Assembly (NCBI RefSeq): GCF_000820305.1 | Contig: NZ_CDBH01000029.1 | Span: 1 to 64,000 of the forward strand | Source of the DNA: Aeromonas dhakensis | Lineage (GTDB): Bacteria > Pseudomonadota > Gammaproteobacteria > Enterobacterales > Aeromonadaceae | Reading direction: 5' to 3' | DNA: 64,000 bases | Part shown: positions 38,096 to 46,559 of the stretch, piece by piece | How positions within the stretch are numbered: position 1 is the first letter of the stretch | Layout: each line of letters starts with the position of its first letter | Position numbers and translations under genes: made by a program | The notes under the pieces: model-generated | Database searches by the model: none | What the model saw: the letters and a program-made list of their open reading frames with translations, nothing else | What the model was told of the DNA's origin: nothing

Positions 38096-39271
38096 ATGAC
38101 GCTGTCAGCAGAAGATCAGCACAGGCTCGAGCAGTTTTGGCAGTTCTGCCTTACCCATCAATATTTCAATGTCGGTTATCCGGAGGCTGCCGACTTTGAT
38201 TATTCCCAGCTGCACAAGTTTTTACAGTTTTCTATCAATAACTGTGGCGACTGGGGTGCGCCTGGAAATTATTTGCTCAATACCTTCGAATTTGAGCGAG
38301 AGGTCATGCACTATTTCTCATCGCTATTTTCAATCCCGCCAGAGCAGAGCTGGGGTTATGTGACCAATGGCGGCACCGAAGGCAATATGTTTGGCTGTTA
38401 TCTTGCCAGAGAGTTGTTTCCTGAAGGCACCCTCTATTATTCACAAGAGACACACTATTCGGTTGCCAAAATAATCAGGTTGCTGCGGATCAAGGCCAAG
38501 GAAATTCCCACACTGCCCAGCGGGGAAATAGACTGCGATAAATTGGCAGAGCAGATAGTGGATGATGGCGAGCGTCATCCCATCATATTTGCCAATATCG
38601 GTACCACCATGAAGGGGGCGGTCGACGACATCGGCGCCATTCAACGGCGGCTGTCGGCCATCGGCATCCCGCGTCAGGACTACTACCTGCACGCGGATGC
38701 GGCCCTGAGCGGCATGATACTGCCGTTTGTGGACGATGCGCCGGCCTTTTCATTTGCCGACGGCATCGATTCCATCAGTGTCTCGGGCCACAAGATGATG
38801 GGGTCGCCGATCCCGTGCGGCATCGTGCTGGCCAGGCGGCGTTTTGTGGATCGCATCGCCGTGGAGGTGGACTACATCTCGGCCAGCGATCAGACCATCA
38901 GCGGATCGCGCAACGGCTTCACGCCCCTGTTGATGTGGGCCGCCATCAAGGGGCGGACGCTGGCCCAGTGGCGTGAGCGGACCGGGCGCTGCCTGGCCAT
39001 GGCCCAGCAGCTGGTGGAGCGGTTGAATCAGCAGGGGGTGCCCGCCTGGCGGCATCTGCACTCCATTACCGTGGTCTTCCCGCGCCCCTCGGAGCGCACC
39101 TGGAAGCGCCATTGCCTGGCGACCTCGGGCGAGCACTCCCACCTCATCACCCTGCCTCATCATCACAGCCTTCATCAGCTGGATGCGGTGATCCGCGACA
39201 TAGTGCGGGATCTCGGCCCGGCGGCCGAGCCCACCGCCTGTACGCTCCCTGTGCTCGCCTGCTCCGCATAA
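38096..39271 (+). CDS. hdc: PLP-dependent histidine decarboxylase
   Basis: Converts L-histidine to histamine, the building block of acinetobactin- and anguibactin-type siderophores. From the ATG at 38096 (MTLSAEDQ) there are 391 residues; an ATG at 38072 with AAGGGCGG upstream would add eight. I prefer 38096 because it reproduces the N-terminus of the Morganella-type enzyme and puts the PLP lysine ([10 protein letters not shown]) at 233, the known position. The PLP-stacking His is in ETHYSVAK and the Asp in HADAALSG. The group II decarboxylase core [15 protein letters not shown] is intact. The 5' half is less GC-rich than the 3' half. Confidence 0.93.
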   Translation: MTLSAEDQHRLEQFWQFCLTHQYFNVGYPEAADFDYSQLHKFLQFSINNCGDWGAPGNYLLNTFEFEREVMHYFSSLFSIPPEQSWGYVTNGGTEGNMFGCYLARELFPEGTLYYSQETHYSVAKIIRLLRIKAKEIPTLPSGEIDCDKLAEQIVDDGERHPIIFANIGTTMKGAVDDIGAIQRRLSAIGIPRQDYYLHADAALSGMILPFVDDAPAFSFADGIDSISVSGHKMMGSPIPCGIVLARRRFVDRIAVEVDYISASDQTISGSRNGFTPLLMWAAIKGRTLAQWRERTGRCLAMAQQLVERLNQQGVPAWRHLHSITVVFPRPSERTWKRHCLATSGEHSHLITLPHHHSLHQLDAVIRDIVRDLGPAAEPTACTLPVLACSA

Positions 39272-39274
39272 AAA

Positions 39275-39304
39275 GAAAAAGCCATTGTCTCCAATGGCTT
39301 TTTC
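39275..39304. terminator. Bidirectional terminator between hdc and yicC
   Basis: A 13-bp perfect stem GAAAAAGCCATTG / CAATGGCTTTTTC with a TCTC loop has A- and T-runs on both sides, so it can end both convergent transcripts. Its AAAGCCATT stem is shared with the terminator at 19297-19328. Confidence 0.92.
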
Positions 39305-39321
39305 ACGCAATCGAACCAGTA

Positions 39322-40185
39322 TTATTCGATGTTCTGGATCTGCTCGCGCATCTGCTCGATGAGCACCTTCAGCTCGACGGCTGACTGGGTCACCTCGGCG
39401 TTGATGGACTTGGAGCCGAGGGTGTTCGACTCGCGGTTGAACTCCTGCATCATGAAGTCGAGGCGGCGGCCACAGGCGCCACCCTTCTTCATGATTTTGT
39501 TGGTCTCGCTGATGTGCATTTCCAGCCGATCCAGCTCTTCGGCCACGTCGATCTTCTGGGCCAGCAGCACGATCTCCTGCTCGATGCGAGCCGGATCCAG
39601 CTCAACCTTGGCTTCGGCCAGCCGGTCGGTGAGCTTCTGGCGCTGCCACTCGATGATCTGCGGCAGGTGCACGCGCACCTTCTTCACTTCTACCTGAATA
39701 CCGGCCAGGCGCTGTTCGATCAGCGACTTGAGGTTGGCCCCTTCGCTGGCGCGGGAGGCGAGGAAATCTTCCATGGTCTGGTCAAACCCGCCGAGCAGCT
39801 CGGTGGCGACCGCATCCATGTCCTGCTCGGCGGCAGCCATCACGCCCGGCCAGCGCAGCACGTCGACCGGATTGAGCTGGCCCTGGCCCGCCTCTTTCAT
39901 CACCCAGTTGGCGCTGTCGATGATGAGTTTGGCCAGCTCTTCATTGATGTGCAGCTGGCTGGCGGCGGCCTGGGCGGCCTCGAAGCGCAGGTTGCACTCC
40001 ACCTTGCCGCGCTGCAGCTTGGCGCGGAAGCGCTCACGCAGAACCGGCTCCAGGCTGCGCAGTTGTTCCGGCAGGCGAATGTAGGTCTCCAGATAGCGCT
40101 GGTTGACCGAACGAATTTCCCAAACGGCTGTGCCCCAGTCGCCCTTGAGTTCCTTGCGGGCGTAGGCGGTCATGCTGTGAATCAT
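39322..40185 (-). CDS. yicC: YicC family endoribonuclease
   Basis: 287 residues, the standard length, with the N-terminus MIHSMTAYARKE and the C-terminal HMISETNK-like and GRRLDFMMQEFNRESNTLGSKS segments of the YicC/DUF1732 family. E. coli YicC is reported as an RNA endonuclease acting on the small RNA RyhB and others. It is divergent from rph, as in E. coli, where yicC and rph also adjoin. Exact substrate here is unknown. Confidence 0.95.
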   Translation of the reverse strand: MIHSMTAYARKELKGDWGTAVWEIRSVNQRYLETYIRLPEQLRSLEPVLRERFRAKLQRGKVECNLRFEAAQAAASQLHINEELAKLIIDSANWVMKEAGQGQLNPVDVLRWPGVMAAAEQDMDAVATELLGGFDQTMEDFLASRASEGANLKSLIEQRLAGIQVEVKKVRVHLPQIIEWQRQKLTDRLAEAKVELDPARIEQEIVLLAQKIDVAEELDRLEMHISETNKIMKKGGACGRRLDFMMQEFNRESNTLGSKSINAEVTQSAVELKVLIEQMREQIQNIE

Positions 40186-40332
40186 TGATTGTTCCGGGCT
40201 TGATGAAGTGTGGGGCCAGTATACTCAGCCAGGCCTGCTCCGTCAGCCGACAGCGTGGTTTTAGCGGCTGATATTTGGGGCGGGATCACTTATAATCGCC
40301 CGCCAATTTGAGCCAGCCCAGAGGTCCGTCCC

Positions 40333-41049
40333 ATGTCACGTCCCAGCGATCGCACTGCCGCGCAGCTTCGTCCGGTCACCATTACCCGCCACTTCACCAA
40401 GCATGCTGAAGGGTCCGTGCTGGTGGAATTCGGCAACACCCGCGTGCTTTGCACCGCCAGCGTCGACACCAGCGTGCCGCGCTTCCTGAAAGGGAAGAAT
40501 CAGGGCTGGGTGACCGCCGAGTACGGCATGCTGCCGCGCTCCACCCACTCCCGGATGAACCGCGAAGCGGCCTCCGGCAAGCAGAGCGGCCGCACCCTGG
40601 AGATCTCTCGCCTGATCGCCCGCTCCCTGCGCGCCGCGGTAGACCTGACCGCCCTGGGCGAGCACTCCATCACAGTTGACTGCGACGTGCTGCAGGCCGA
40701 CGGTGGCACCCGTACCGCCGCCATCACTGGTGCCTGTGTGGCGCTGGTGGACGCGCTGAACTGGATGGTGGAGAAGGGCATGATCAAGCAGAGCCCGCTC
40801 AAGCAGATGATCGCCGCCGTCTCCGTCGGCATGTTCGAAGGGGAAGCCATCTGCGATCTGGAGTACATCGAAGACTCCGCCGCCGAGACCGACATGAACG
40901 TGGTGATGACCGAGGATGGTCGCATCATCGAGGTGCAGGGCACCGCGGAGGCCGAGCCCTTCACCCACGAAGAGCTGCTGGCCATGCTGGCGCTCGCCAA
41001 GGGCGGCATCGCCGACATCATTGCGCTGCAGAAGCAGTCGCTCTCCTGA
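40333..41049 (+). CDS. rph: Ribonuclease PH
   Basis: A phosphorolytic 3'-5' exoribonuclease that trims tRNA 3' ends. 238 residues, full length (E. coli K-12 carries a frameshifted copy; this one is intact to the C-terminal [21 protein letters not shown]). Marks include [30 protein letters not shown] and the catalytic region [19 protein letters not shown]. Its stop lies five bases before a terminator hairpin that precedes pyrE, the arrangement of the E. coli rph-pyrE attenuator. Confidence 0.97.
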   Translation: MSRPSDRTAAQLRPVTITRHFTKHAEGSVLVEFGNTRVLCTASVDTSVPRFLKGKNQGWVTAEYGMLPRSTHSRMNREAASGKQSGRTLEISRLIARSLRAAVDLTALGEHSITVDCDVLQADGGTRTAAITGACVALVDALNWMVEKGMIKQSPLKQMIAAVSVGMFEGEAICDLEYIEDSAAETDMNVVMTEDGRIIEVQGTAEAEPFTHEELLAMLALAKGGIADIIALQKQSLS

Positions 41050-41053
41050 TTTT

Positions 41054-41080
41054 AAAAACGCGGCATTGACCGCGTTTTTT
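41054..41080 (+). terminator. rph-pyrE intercistronic attenuator/terminator
   Basis: AAAAACGCGG / CCGCGTTTTT with a 6-base loop and a T-run starts five bases after the rph stop and ends 43 bases before pyrE. In E. coli, translation of the end of rph under UTP shortage prevents the equivalent terminator; the spacing here allows the same control. Confidence 0.85.
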
Positions 41081-41123
41081 TATACCCCACGAAAGTAAAC
41101 GACAAGCCAAGCAAGGAGCCAGA

Positions 41124-41777
41124 ATGAAAGCCTACCAGCGTCAATTTATCGAGTTCGCCCTGGAGAAGCAGGTCCTCAAATTCGGTGAATTTACCCTGAA
41201 ATCCGGTCGTAAAAGCCCCTACTTCTTCAACGCCGGTCTGTTCAACAGCGGCCGCGATCTGGCCCGTCTCGGGCGTTTCTATGCCGCCGCCCTGATGGAT
41301 GCCGGCATCGCGTTCGATGTGTTGTTTGGCCCGGCCTACAAGGGGATCCCCATCGCTTCCGCCACTGCGGTACAGCTGGTTGAGCAGCACGACGTGGACG
41401 TGCCCTGGTGCTTTAACCGTAAGGAAGCCAAGGATCACGGCGAGGGCGGCAATCTGGTGGGCAGCCCGCTCAAGGGGCGCATCATGCTGGTGGATGACGT
41501 CATCACCGCCGGCACCGCCATCCGCGAGTCCATGGATCTGATCCAGGCCAACGGTGCCTCCCTGGCCGGTGTGCTGATCGCGCTGGACCGTCAGGAGAAG
41601 GGCAAGGGCGAGCTCTCCGCTATTCAGGAGGTGGAGCGTGACTACGGCGCCCACATCATCGCCATCATCCAGATGAGCGACCTGATCGCTTATCTGGAAG
41701 AGAAGCAGGCCGAGCAGCCGGAGCTGGCTACGCAACTGGCTGCCATGAAGGCGTACCGCGCCCAGTACGGCATCTGA
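41124..41777 (+). CDS. pyrE: Orotate phosphoribosyltransferase
   Basis: Fifth step of pyrimidine synthesis, joining orotate to PRPP to give OMP. 217 residues. The PRPP-binding motif [15 protein letters not shown] is intact, as are YKGIPIA and the [11 protein letters not shown] flexible loop. AAGGAG precedes the ATG. It is the second gene of rph-pyrE and probably subject to UTP-sensitive attenuation at the hairpin before it. Confidence 0.97.
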   Translation: MKAYQRQFIEFALEKQVLKFGEFTLKSGRKSPYFFNAGLFNSGRDLARLGRFYAAALMDAGIAFDVLFGPAYKGIPIASATAVQLVEQHDVDVPWCFNRKEAKDHGEGGNLVGSPLKGRIMLVDDVITAGTAIRESMDLIQANGASLAGVLIALDRQEKGKGELSAIQEVERDYGAHIIAIIQMSDLIAYLEEKQAEQPELATQLAAMKAYRAQYGI

Positions 41778-41874
41778 GCCGGTCACACCGCGTAATAGTT
41801 GAATGCGGCGCCCGTTTGCTCTCTGGCAGCAAACGGGCGCCGTTTTTTCATCTGCAAAAAGTGAGTCAGATGGC

Positions 41875-41905
41875 TTGAGCTTACCCTTACAGTAAAGGTT
41901 AGGGT
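41875..41905 (+). promoter_or_regulatory. CueR-type promoter of copA-cueR
   Basis: A -35 element TTGAGC (41875-41880) and a -10 element TAGGGT (41900-41905) are separated by 19 bp. The spacer holds the imperfect dyad ACCCTTAC / GTAAAGGT. Overlong 19-bp spacers with such a dyad are typical of MerR-family activators such as CueR. Confidence 0.85.
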
Positions 41906-41953
41906 TTGCTGGTCGGCGCTCGTTCTGGCCGATGGGTTCCGGGGAGGAACAAG

Positions 41954-44386
41954 ATGACCACTCATATTCAATTACCCATCCATCTGCAGCTGCCGCTCAC
42001 AGGCATGAGCTGTGCCAATTGCGCCAGCCGCATCACGACCGCCCTCAACAAGCTGGAGGGGGTCGAGGCGACCGTCAACTTCGCGCTGGAGCAGGCCGCC
42101 ATCGACCTGGCCAGCCCCGACCGTTTGCCGGCTGTGCTGGAGAGCATCCAGGCACAGGGCTATGACTATGGCCACGAGACGCTCTCCTTCCAGATCAGCG
42201 GCATGACCTGTGCCGGTTGTTCGGCCCGTCTGAACAAGATGCTGGCCGCGCTGCCGGGCGTCATCTCCGCCGACGTCAACTTTTCGATCGAACAGGCCCG
42301 TATCGTGCTGGTGCCCGGGATGCAGACCCCTGCCGCATTGCGCGAGCAGATCGAAGCCCTCGGCTTTGGTGCCCAGCTGGCGCAGGGCTCGGCCAGTGGC
42401 CGCCGTCAGCAGTTGCTGGAGCGGGAAGCGCAGGAGGCCGCCAGTGCCCGTCAGGCGCAGACCCGGGTCATCGTCTCGGCGCTGCTGACCCTGCCGCTGC
42501 TGGCGGGCATGCTGGCCATGGCCGGTCTGCTGCCCTGGCATCTGCCCGCCTGGCTCGAACTGGTGCTCGCCACCCCGGTGCAGTTCTGGATCGGGGCCCG
42601 CTTCTATCGCGGTGCCTGGCTCGCCATCAAGAACCGCTCCGCCAATATGGACGTGCTGGTGGCGACCGGCACCAGCGCGGCCTACTTCTACAGCCTCTAT
42701 CTGCTGCTGACCCTGGGGATGGCCGCCAGCGGCCAGCTCTATTTCGAGGCGAGCGCCATCATCATCACCCTGATCTCCCTCGGCAAGTTGCTGGAAGCCA
42801 GGGCCCGACGCAGCACCCAGTCCGCCATTCGCGAACTGATGGCGCTGCGGCCGGAAACCGCCACCGTCTGGCGCGGTGAGAGCTGGCAGAGCGTCGCCAT
42901 CGACGAGGTGCTGCGCGGCGATCGGCTGCGGGTGCTGGTGGGTGAGCGGGTGCCGGTGGATGGCAAGATCCTGAGCGGCGAGAGCGAGCTGGACGAGTCG
43001 ATCCTCACCGGCGAGAGCCTGCCGGTGCCCCGCGGCGAGGGCGACAAGGTGCTGGGCGGCGCCATCAACCGCTCCGGCGTGCTGGAGATCGAGGCCACGA
43101 CTGTGGGGGAGGACTCCAGCCTCAGCAAGATCATCGCCCTGGTGGAGAGCGCCCAGATGGGCAAGGCCCCGCTGCAGCAGCTGGTGGACAAGGTCTCCGC
43201 CGTGTTCGTGCCGGTGGTGATGGCCATCGCCCTCTTTACCCTGCTGGTGTGGTACGCCATCGGCAACGACTTCGGTCAGGCGCTGCTGGCGGCGGTGGCG
43301 GTGCTGGTGATCGCCTGCCCCTGCGCGCTGGGACTGGCCACGCCGGCCGCCATCGTCACCGGCACCGGGGTGGCGGCGCGCCACGGCATTCTGATCAAGG
43401 ATGTGGATACCCTGCAGAAGGCCCACGCCATCAAGGCGCTGATCTTCGACAAGACAGGTACGCTCACTCAGGGCCGGCCGGTGCTGGCGAGCTGGAGCGG
43501 CAACGACGAGCAGCTGCGCCTCGCCGCTGCCCTGCAGCAGGCGAGCGAGCACCCGCTGGCGCTGGCCATGCGCGAGGCAGCCGGCAAAGATGCCGTGCTG
43601 CCCCAGCCGGAGGCGGTGGAGGTGCGGGTCGGGGCTGGTATCCTCGGCCAGGTGGTGGATCATTCGGTCGCCATCGGCAATGCCAGTCTGCTGGCCCAGC
43701 TCGGCATTGACGTACCACAACAGGATGAACAAGCCGCCGACGGCGCGACCCGGGTCTGGGTGGCCATCGACGGCGTGGTGGCCGGCATAGCGGCCCTGGC
43801 CGATACCCTGAGACCGGAGAGCCCCGAGGCCATCGCTACCCTGCGCCAGCGCGGCATCGCCAGCTGGCTGGTGAGCGGTGACGCACCGGCACCGGTGGCC
43901 CATATCGCCGCCAAGCTGGGGCTGGATGGGGCGTTTGACTCAGTGCTGCCGGCTGGCAAGGTGGAAAAAGTCGAGGCGTTACGGGCGCAAACCCGCGGGC
44001 TGGTCGCCATGGTGGGGGACGGGGTGAACGATGCCCCGGCGCTGGCGGCGGCGGATGTGGGCATCGCCATGGGCTCCGGCTCGGACGTGGCGATGGAGAC
44101 CGCCGCTATCACCCTCATGCGCTCTGATCCGCGGCTGGTGGCCGATGCCATCGACATCTCGGCGGCCACCTGGCGCACCATCCAGCAGAACCTGTTCTGG
44201 GCCTTCGTGTTCAACATCATCGGCATTCCGCTGGCGGCGCTGGGTTACCTCAGCCCCGAGCTGGCGGGGGCGGCCATGGCCCTGAGCAGCATCACAGTCT
44301 TGAGCAATTCCCTGTTACTGAAACGCTGGCAACCGCGGGCGCTCGCCCAGGTCAGCCACCATGTCAGCACTGAATCGAACCGTTAA
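41954..44386 (+). CDS. copA: Copper(I)-exporting P1B-type ATPase CopA
   Basis: Pumps Cu(I) from cytoplasm to periplasm. 810 residues from the ATG at 41954, with GGGGAGGAAC upstream; an in-frame TTG further up is unsupported. Two N-terminal metal-binding domains carry GMSCANCAS and GMTCAGCSA. The transmembrane metal site is ACPCALG, the phosphorylation loop DKTGTLTQG, the phosphatase loop TGES and the hinge GDGVNDAPAL. It lies behind a CueR-type promoter and just before cueR, so copper should induce both. Confidence 0.97.
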   Translation: MTTHIQLPIHLQLPLTGMSCANCASRITTALNKLEGVEATVNFALEQAAIDLASPDRLPAVLESIQAQGYDYGHETLSFQISGMTCAGCSARLNKMLAALPGVISADVNFSIEQARIVLVPGMQTPAALREQIEALGFGAQLAQGSASGRRQQLLEREAQEAASARQAQTRVIVSALLTLPLLAGMLAMAGLLPWHLPAWLELVLATPVQFWIGARFYRGAWLAIKNRSANMDVLVATGTSAAYFYSLYLLLTLGMAASGQLYFEASAIIITLISLGKLLEARARRSTQSAIRELMALRPETATVWRGESWQSVAIDEVLRGDRLRVLVGERVPVDGKILSGESELDESILTGESLPVPRGEGDKVLGGAINRSGVLEIEATTVGEDSSLSKIIALVESAQMGKAPLQQLVDKVSAVFVPVVMAIALFTLLVWYAIGNDFGQALLAAVAVLVIACPCALGLATPAAIVTGTGVAARHGILIKDVDTLQKAHAIKALIFDKTGTLTQGRPVLASWSGNDEQLRLAAALQQASEHPLALAMREAAGKDAVLPQPEAVEVRVGAGILGQVVDHSVAIGNASLLAQLGIDVPQQDEQAADGATRVWVAIDGVVAGIAALADTLRPESPEAIATLRQRGIASWLVSGDAPAPVAHIAAKLGLDGAFDSVLPAGKVEKVEALRAQTRGLVAMVGDGVNDAPALAAADVGIAMGSGSDVAMETAAITLMRSDPRLVADAIDISAATWRTIQQNLFWAFVFNIIGIPLAALGYLSPELAGAAMALSSITVLSNSLLLKRWQPRALAQVSHHVSTESNR

Positions 44387-44396
44387 GGAGTCATCC

Positions 44397-44786
44397 ATGA
44401 ACATCAGCAAGGTAGCCAAGGCGACGGGACTGACCGCCAAGACCATCCGCTACTACGAGAGCATCGGCCTCATCTCGGCGCCGGTGCGCAGTGACAATGG
44501 CTATCGCAGTTACACTGAGGGGGCGCTGCGCGAGCTGCGCTTCGTCAAGCGGGCGCGGGAGACCGGCTTCAATCTGGAGGAGTGCCAGGAGCTGCTGGCG
44601 CTCTATCGGGACGAGCACAGAACCAGCGCCCAGGTGAAGAAGCTGGCGCAGGAGAAGATCGTCGATCTGCGCGCCCGCATCGCCGGCTTGCAGGCCATGC
44701 TCAGCTCCCTCGAGGGGCTGGTCGGTTGCTGTCACGGGGACGAGAATCCCGAGTGCCCGATCCTCGACGAGCTGGAGCGCGGCTGA
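44397..44786 (+). CDS. cueR: Copper-responsive MerR-family regulator CueR
   Basis: 129 residues from the ATG at 44397 with AAGGAG upstream. The N-terminal winged helix (ISKVAKATGLTAKTIRYYESIGL) is followed by a dimerisation helix and the metal loop CCHGDENPECPIL, in which two cysteines eight residues apart correspond to Cys112 and Cys120 of E. coli CueR. It begins 10 bases after the copA stop, so regulator and pump are one operon, unlike the separate genes of E. coli. Confidence 0.95.
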   Translation: MNISKVAKATGLTAKTIRYYESIGLISAPVRSDNGYRSYTEGALRELRFVKRARETGFNLEECQELLALYRDEHRTSAQVKKLAQEKIVDLRARIAGLQAMLSSLEGLVGCCHGDENPECPILDELERG

Positions 44787-44912
44787 GCCGCCCCTGCCGG
44801 CAGGCTGGGGTCTGGCATCATCGACTGACTAACCGCTTAATAACGGACGTTTTATTGTTGGCTCCGAAGGGGTAGTGGTAGACTGTGCGGCTCTTGTACA
44901 GGGAGTACGCAG

Positions 44913-46067
44913 TTGACCCAGAGTGTGACACGTCAGGTGAAGCAGGCCATCATGGCCCAGCTCTATACCCACGCCTCATTCAGCCTGCCTTGCCTGGGTC
45001 TGCTGGCACTTGGCTGGAGCCTGCTGTTCCACGACTACCTGCCCGCCAGCGAGGCGCTCGGCTGGCTGGCGAGCGTGATGCTGCTGCTGCTCTGCCGGGG
45101 CTGGCACCTGCGCTGGCGCCAGCCCAGGCTGGCACAGATCCCGCTGCCGGTGCTGGAGCGCGAACTCTTCATCGGGGTGACCATCACCTCCATCATCTGG
45201 GCGCTGGGCGTGCTGCTCTACATGGACAAGCTGCCCGATACCTACCGCGCCGCCATGATGATGCTCGCCAGCCTGATCCTCACCGGCAGTGCCATCATGC
45301 TGTTTGGCAGTCGCCGCTCCCTCTATGGCGCCGTGCTGCCGCTCGGGCTCGCCATGGTGTTCGAACTGGGGGCGGGCAACGAGCAGGAGCGGATCGTCTC
45401 CAGCATGCTGGCCGGCTACCTGTTTGTCTTCCTGCCGACCCTGCTGCGTCGCCTGCGGCGGGATCAGGTGGCCTCCCTCTATCACCGTTTCTCCAACGCC
45501 GACCTGGTGGCCGAGCTCAAGGCGGTCTCCGAGCACCTCAAGCTCACCTCCCGGCTGGACGGGCTGACCGGCATCGCCAACCGGGCCCACCTCGACTACT
45601 GCCTCGAGCGCGCTTGGCGTCGCTGCCACCGTGCCCGGGCTCCCCTGTCACTGGTGCTGGTGGATGTGGACTACTTCAAGCAGTTCAACGATCTCTACGG
45701 CCATCAGCTGGGGGATGAGTGTCTGCAGCAGGTGGCGGGTCTGCTGGCCGAGGTGCAGCGGCGGGAGGATGACCTCGCCGCCCGTTACGGCGGTGAAGAG
45801 TTTGCGCTGCTGCTGCCCTGCACCAGCATGCAGGGGGCCATGCAGATCGCCGAAAACGTGCGGGTGGCCCTCAAGGAGTTGAGCATTCCCCATCAGAAGT
45901 CCCTGGTTTCCGGTCGGGTCAGCTGCAGTTTCGGGGTGGCGACCCTGGTACCGGATCAGACCCTCTCCATCAGCGAGCTGATACAAAAAGCGGATGCGGC
46001 CCTCTATCAGGCCAAGCATAATGGGCGGGATCGTATCGAAGTAGCCTTGATGGGTAAGGTTGCCTGA
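44913..46067 (+). CDS. Membrane-anchored diguanylate cyclase (GGDEF)
   Basis: 384 residues. The N-terminal half has about six hydrophobic segments forming a membrane sensor. A GGDEF domain follows (about 215-380) with DGLTGIANR, the metal site DVDYFKQFND and an active GGEEF. No RxxD inhibitory site was noticed upstream. The start is read as TTG at 44913 because GGGAG lies seven bases upstream; ATG at 44952 is the next in-frame option. It makes c-di-GMP in response to an unknown membrane signal. Confidence 0.88.
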   Translation: MTQSVTRQVKQAIMAQLYTHASFSLPCLGLLALGWSLLFHDYLPASEALGWLASVMLLLLCRGWHLRWRQPRLAQIPLPVLERELFIGVTITSIIWALGVLLYMDKLPDTYRAAMMMLASLILTGSAIMLFGSRRSLYGAVLPLGLAMVFELGAGNEQERIVSSMLAGYLFVFLPTLLRRLRRDQVASLYHRFSNADLVAELKAVSEHLKLTSRLDGLTGIANRAHLDYCLERAWRRCHRARAPLSLVLVDVDYFKQFNDLYGHQLGDECLQQVAGLLAEVQRREDDLAARYGGEEFALLLPCTSMQGAMQIAENVRVALKELSIPHQKSLVSGRVSCSFGVATLVPDQTLSISELIQKADAALYQAKHNGRDRIEVALMGKVA

Positions 46068-46097
46068 GTTTCACAAGACAGATTAAAGAGGTCGTCT

Positions 46098-46361
46098 ATG
46101 CAATGTCATCGTATCGAAGAGCTGCTGGAGTTGTTGCAGCCTGCCTGGATCAAGGAACAGGATCTCAGCCTGGTACAGTTTGTTGCCAAACTGGCCGAAG
46201 AAGCGGGATTTGAAGGGCCTCTGTCCGAGCTGACCGACGACATGCTGATCTACCACCTCAAGATGCGTGAGTCCGACAAGCAGGCGATGATCCCCGGTCT
46301 GGCCAAGGACCACGTGCCCGACTTCAAGGAAGCCCTGCTCAAGGCCCGCGGCATCAAGTAA
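46098..46361 (+). CDS. yihD: YihD family protein
   Basis: 87 residues, matching the E. coli YihD length and sequence pattern ([31 protein letters not shown]). The function is unknown. It starts 30 bases after the cyclase and belongs to the same yihD-srkA-dsbA neighbourhood known in E. coli, though here ccoG lies in between. Confidence 0.93.
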   Translation: MQCHRIEELLELLQPAWIKEQDLSLVQFVAKLAEEAGFEGPLSELTDDMLIYHLKMRESDKQAMIPGLAKDHVPDFKEALLKARGIK

Positions 46362-46559
46362 AGAGTGCGCTTGCTGGAAGCTTGATGGTTTTCAAAGGAA
46401 TCTCTTAAAAAGGCGTTTCGTCAACTGGCGATACGTCTTTTTTGTTGCTTGAAATTGCGACACCACTCGAACATTAGATACATTTTACCCACACAATTAG
46501 CAGGCTGTTTAAGATATAATCCGCTCCATAACAATTAATTAATGGAGCGAAGTGTTGCA

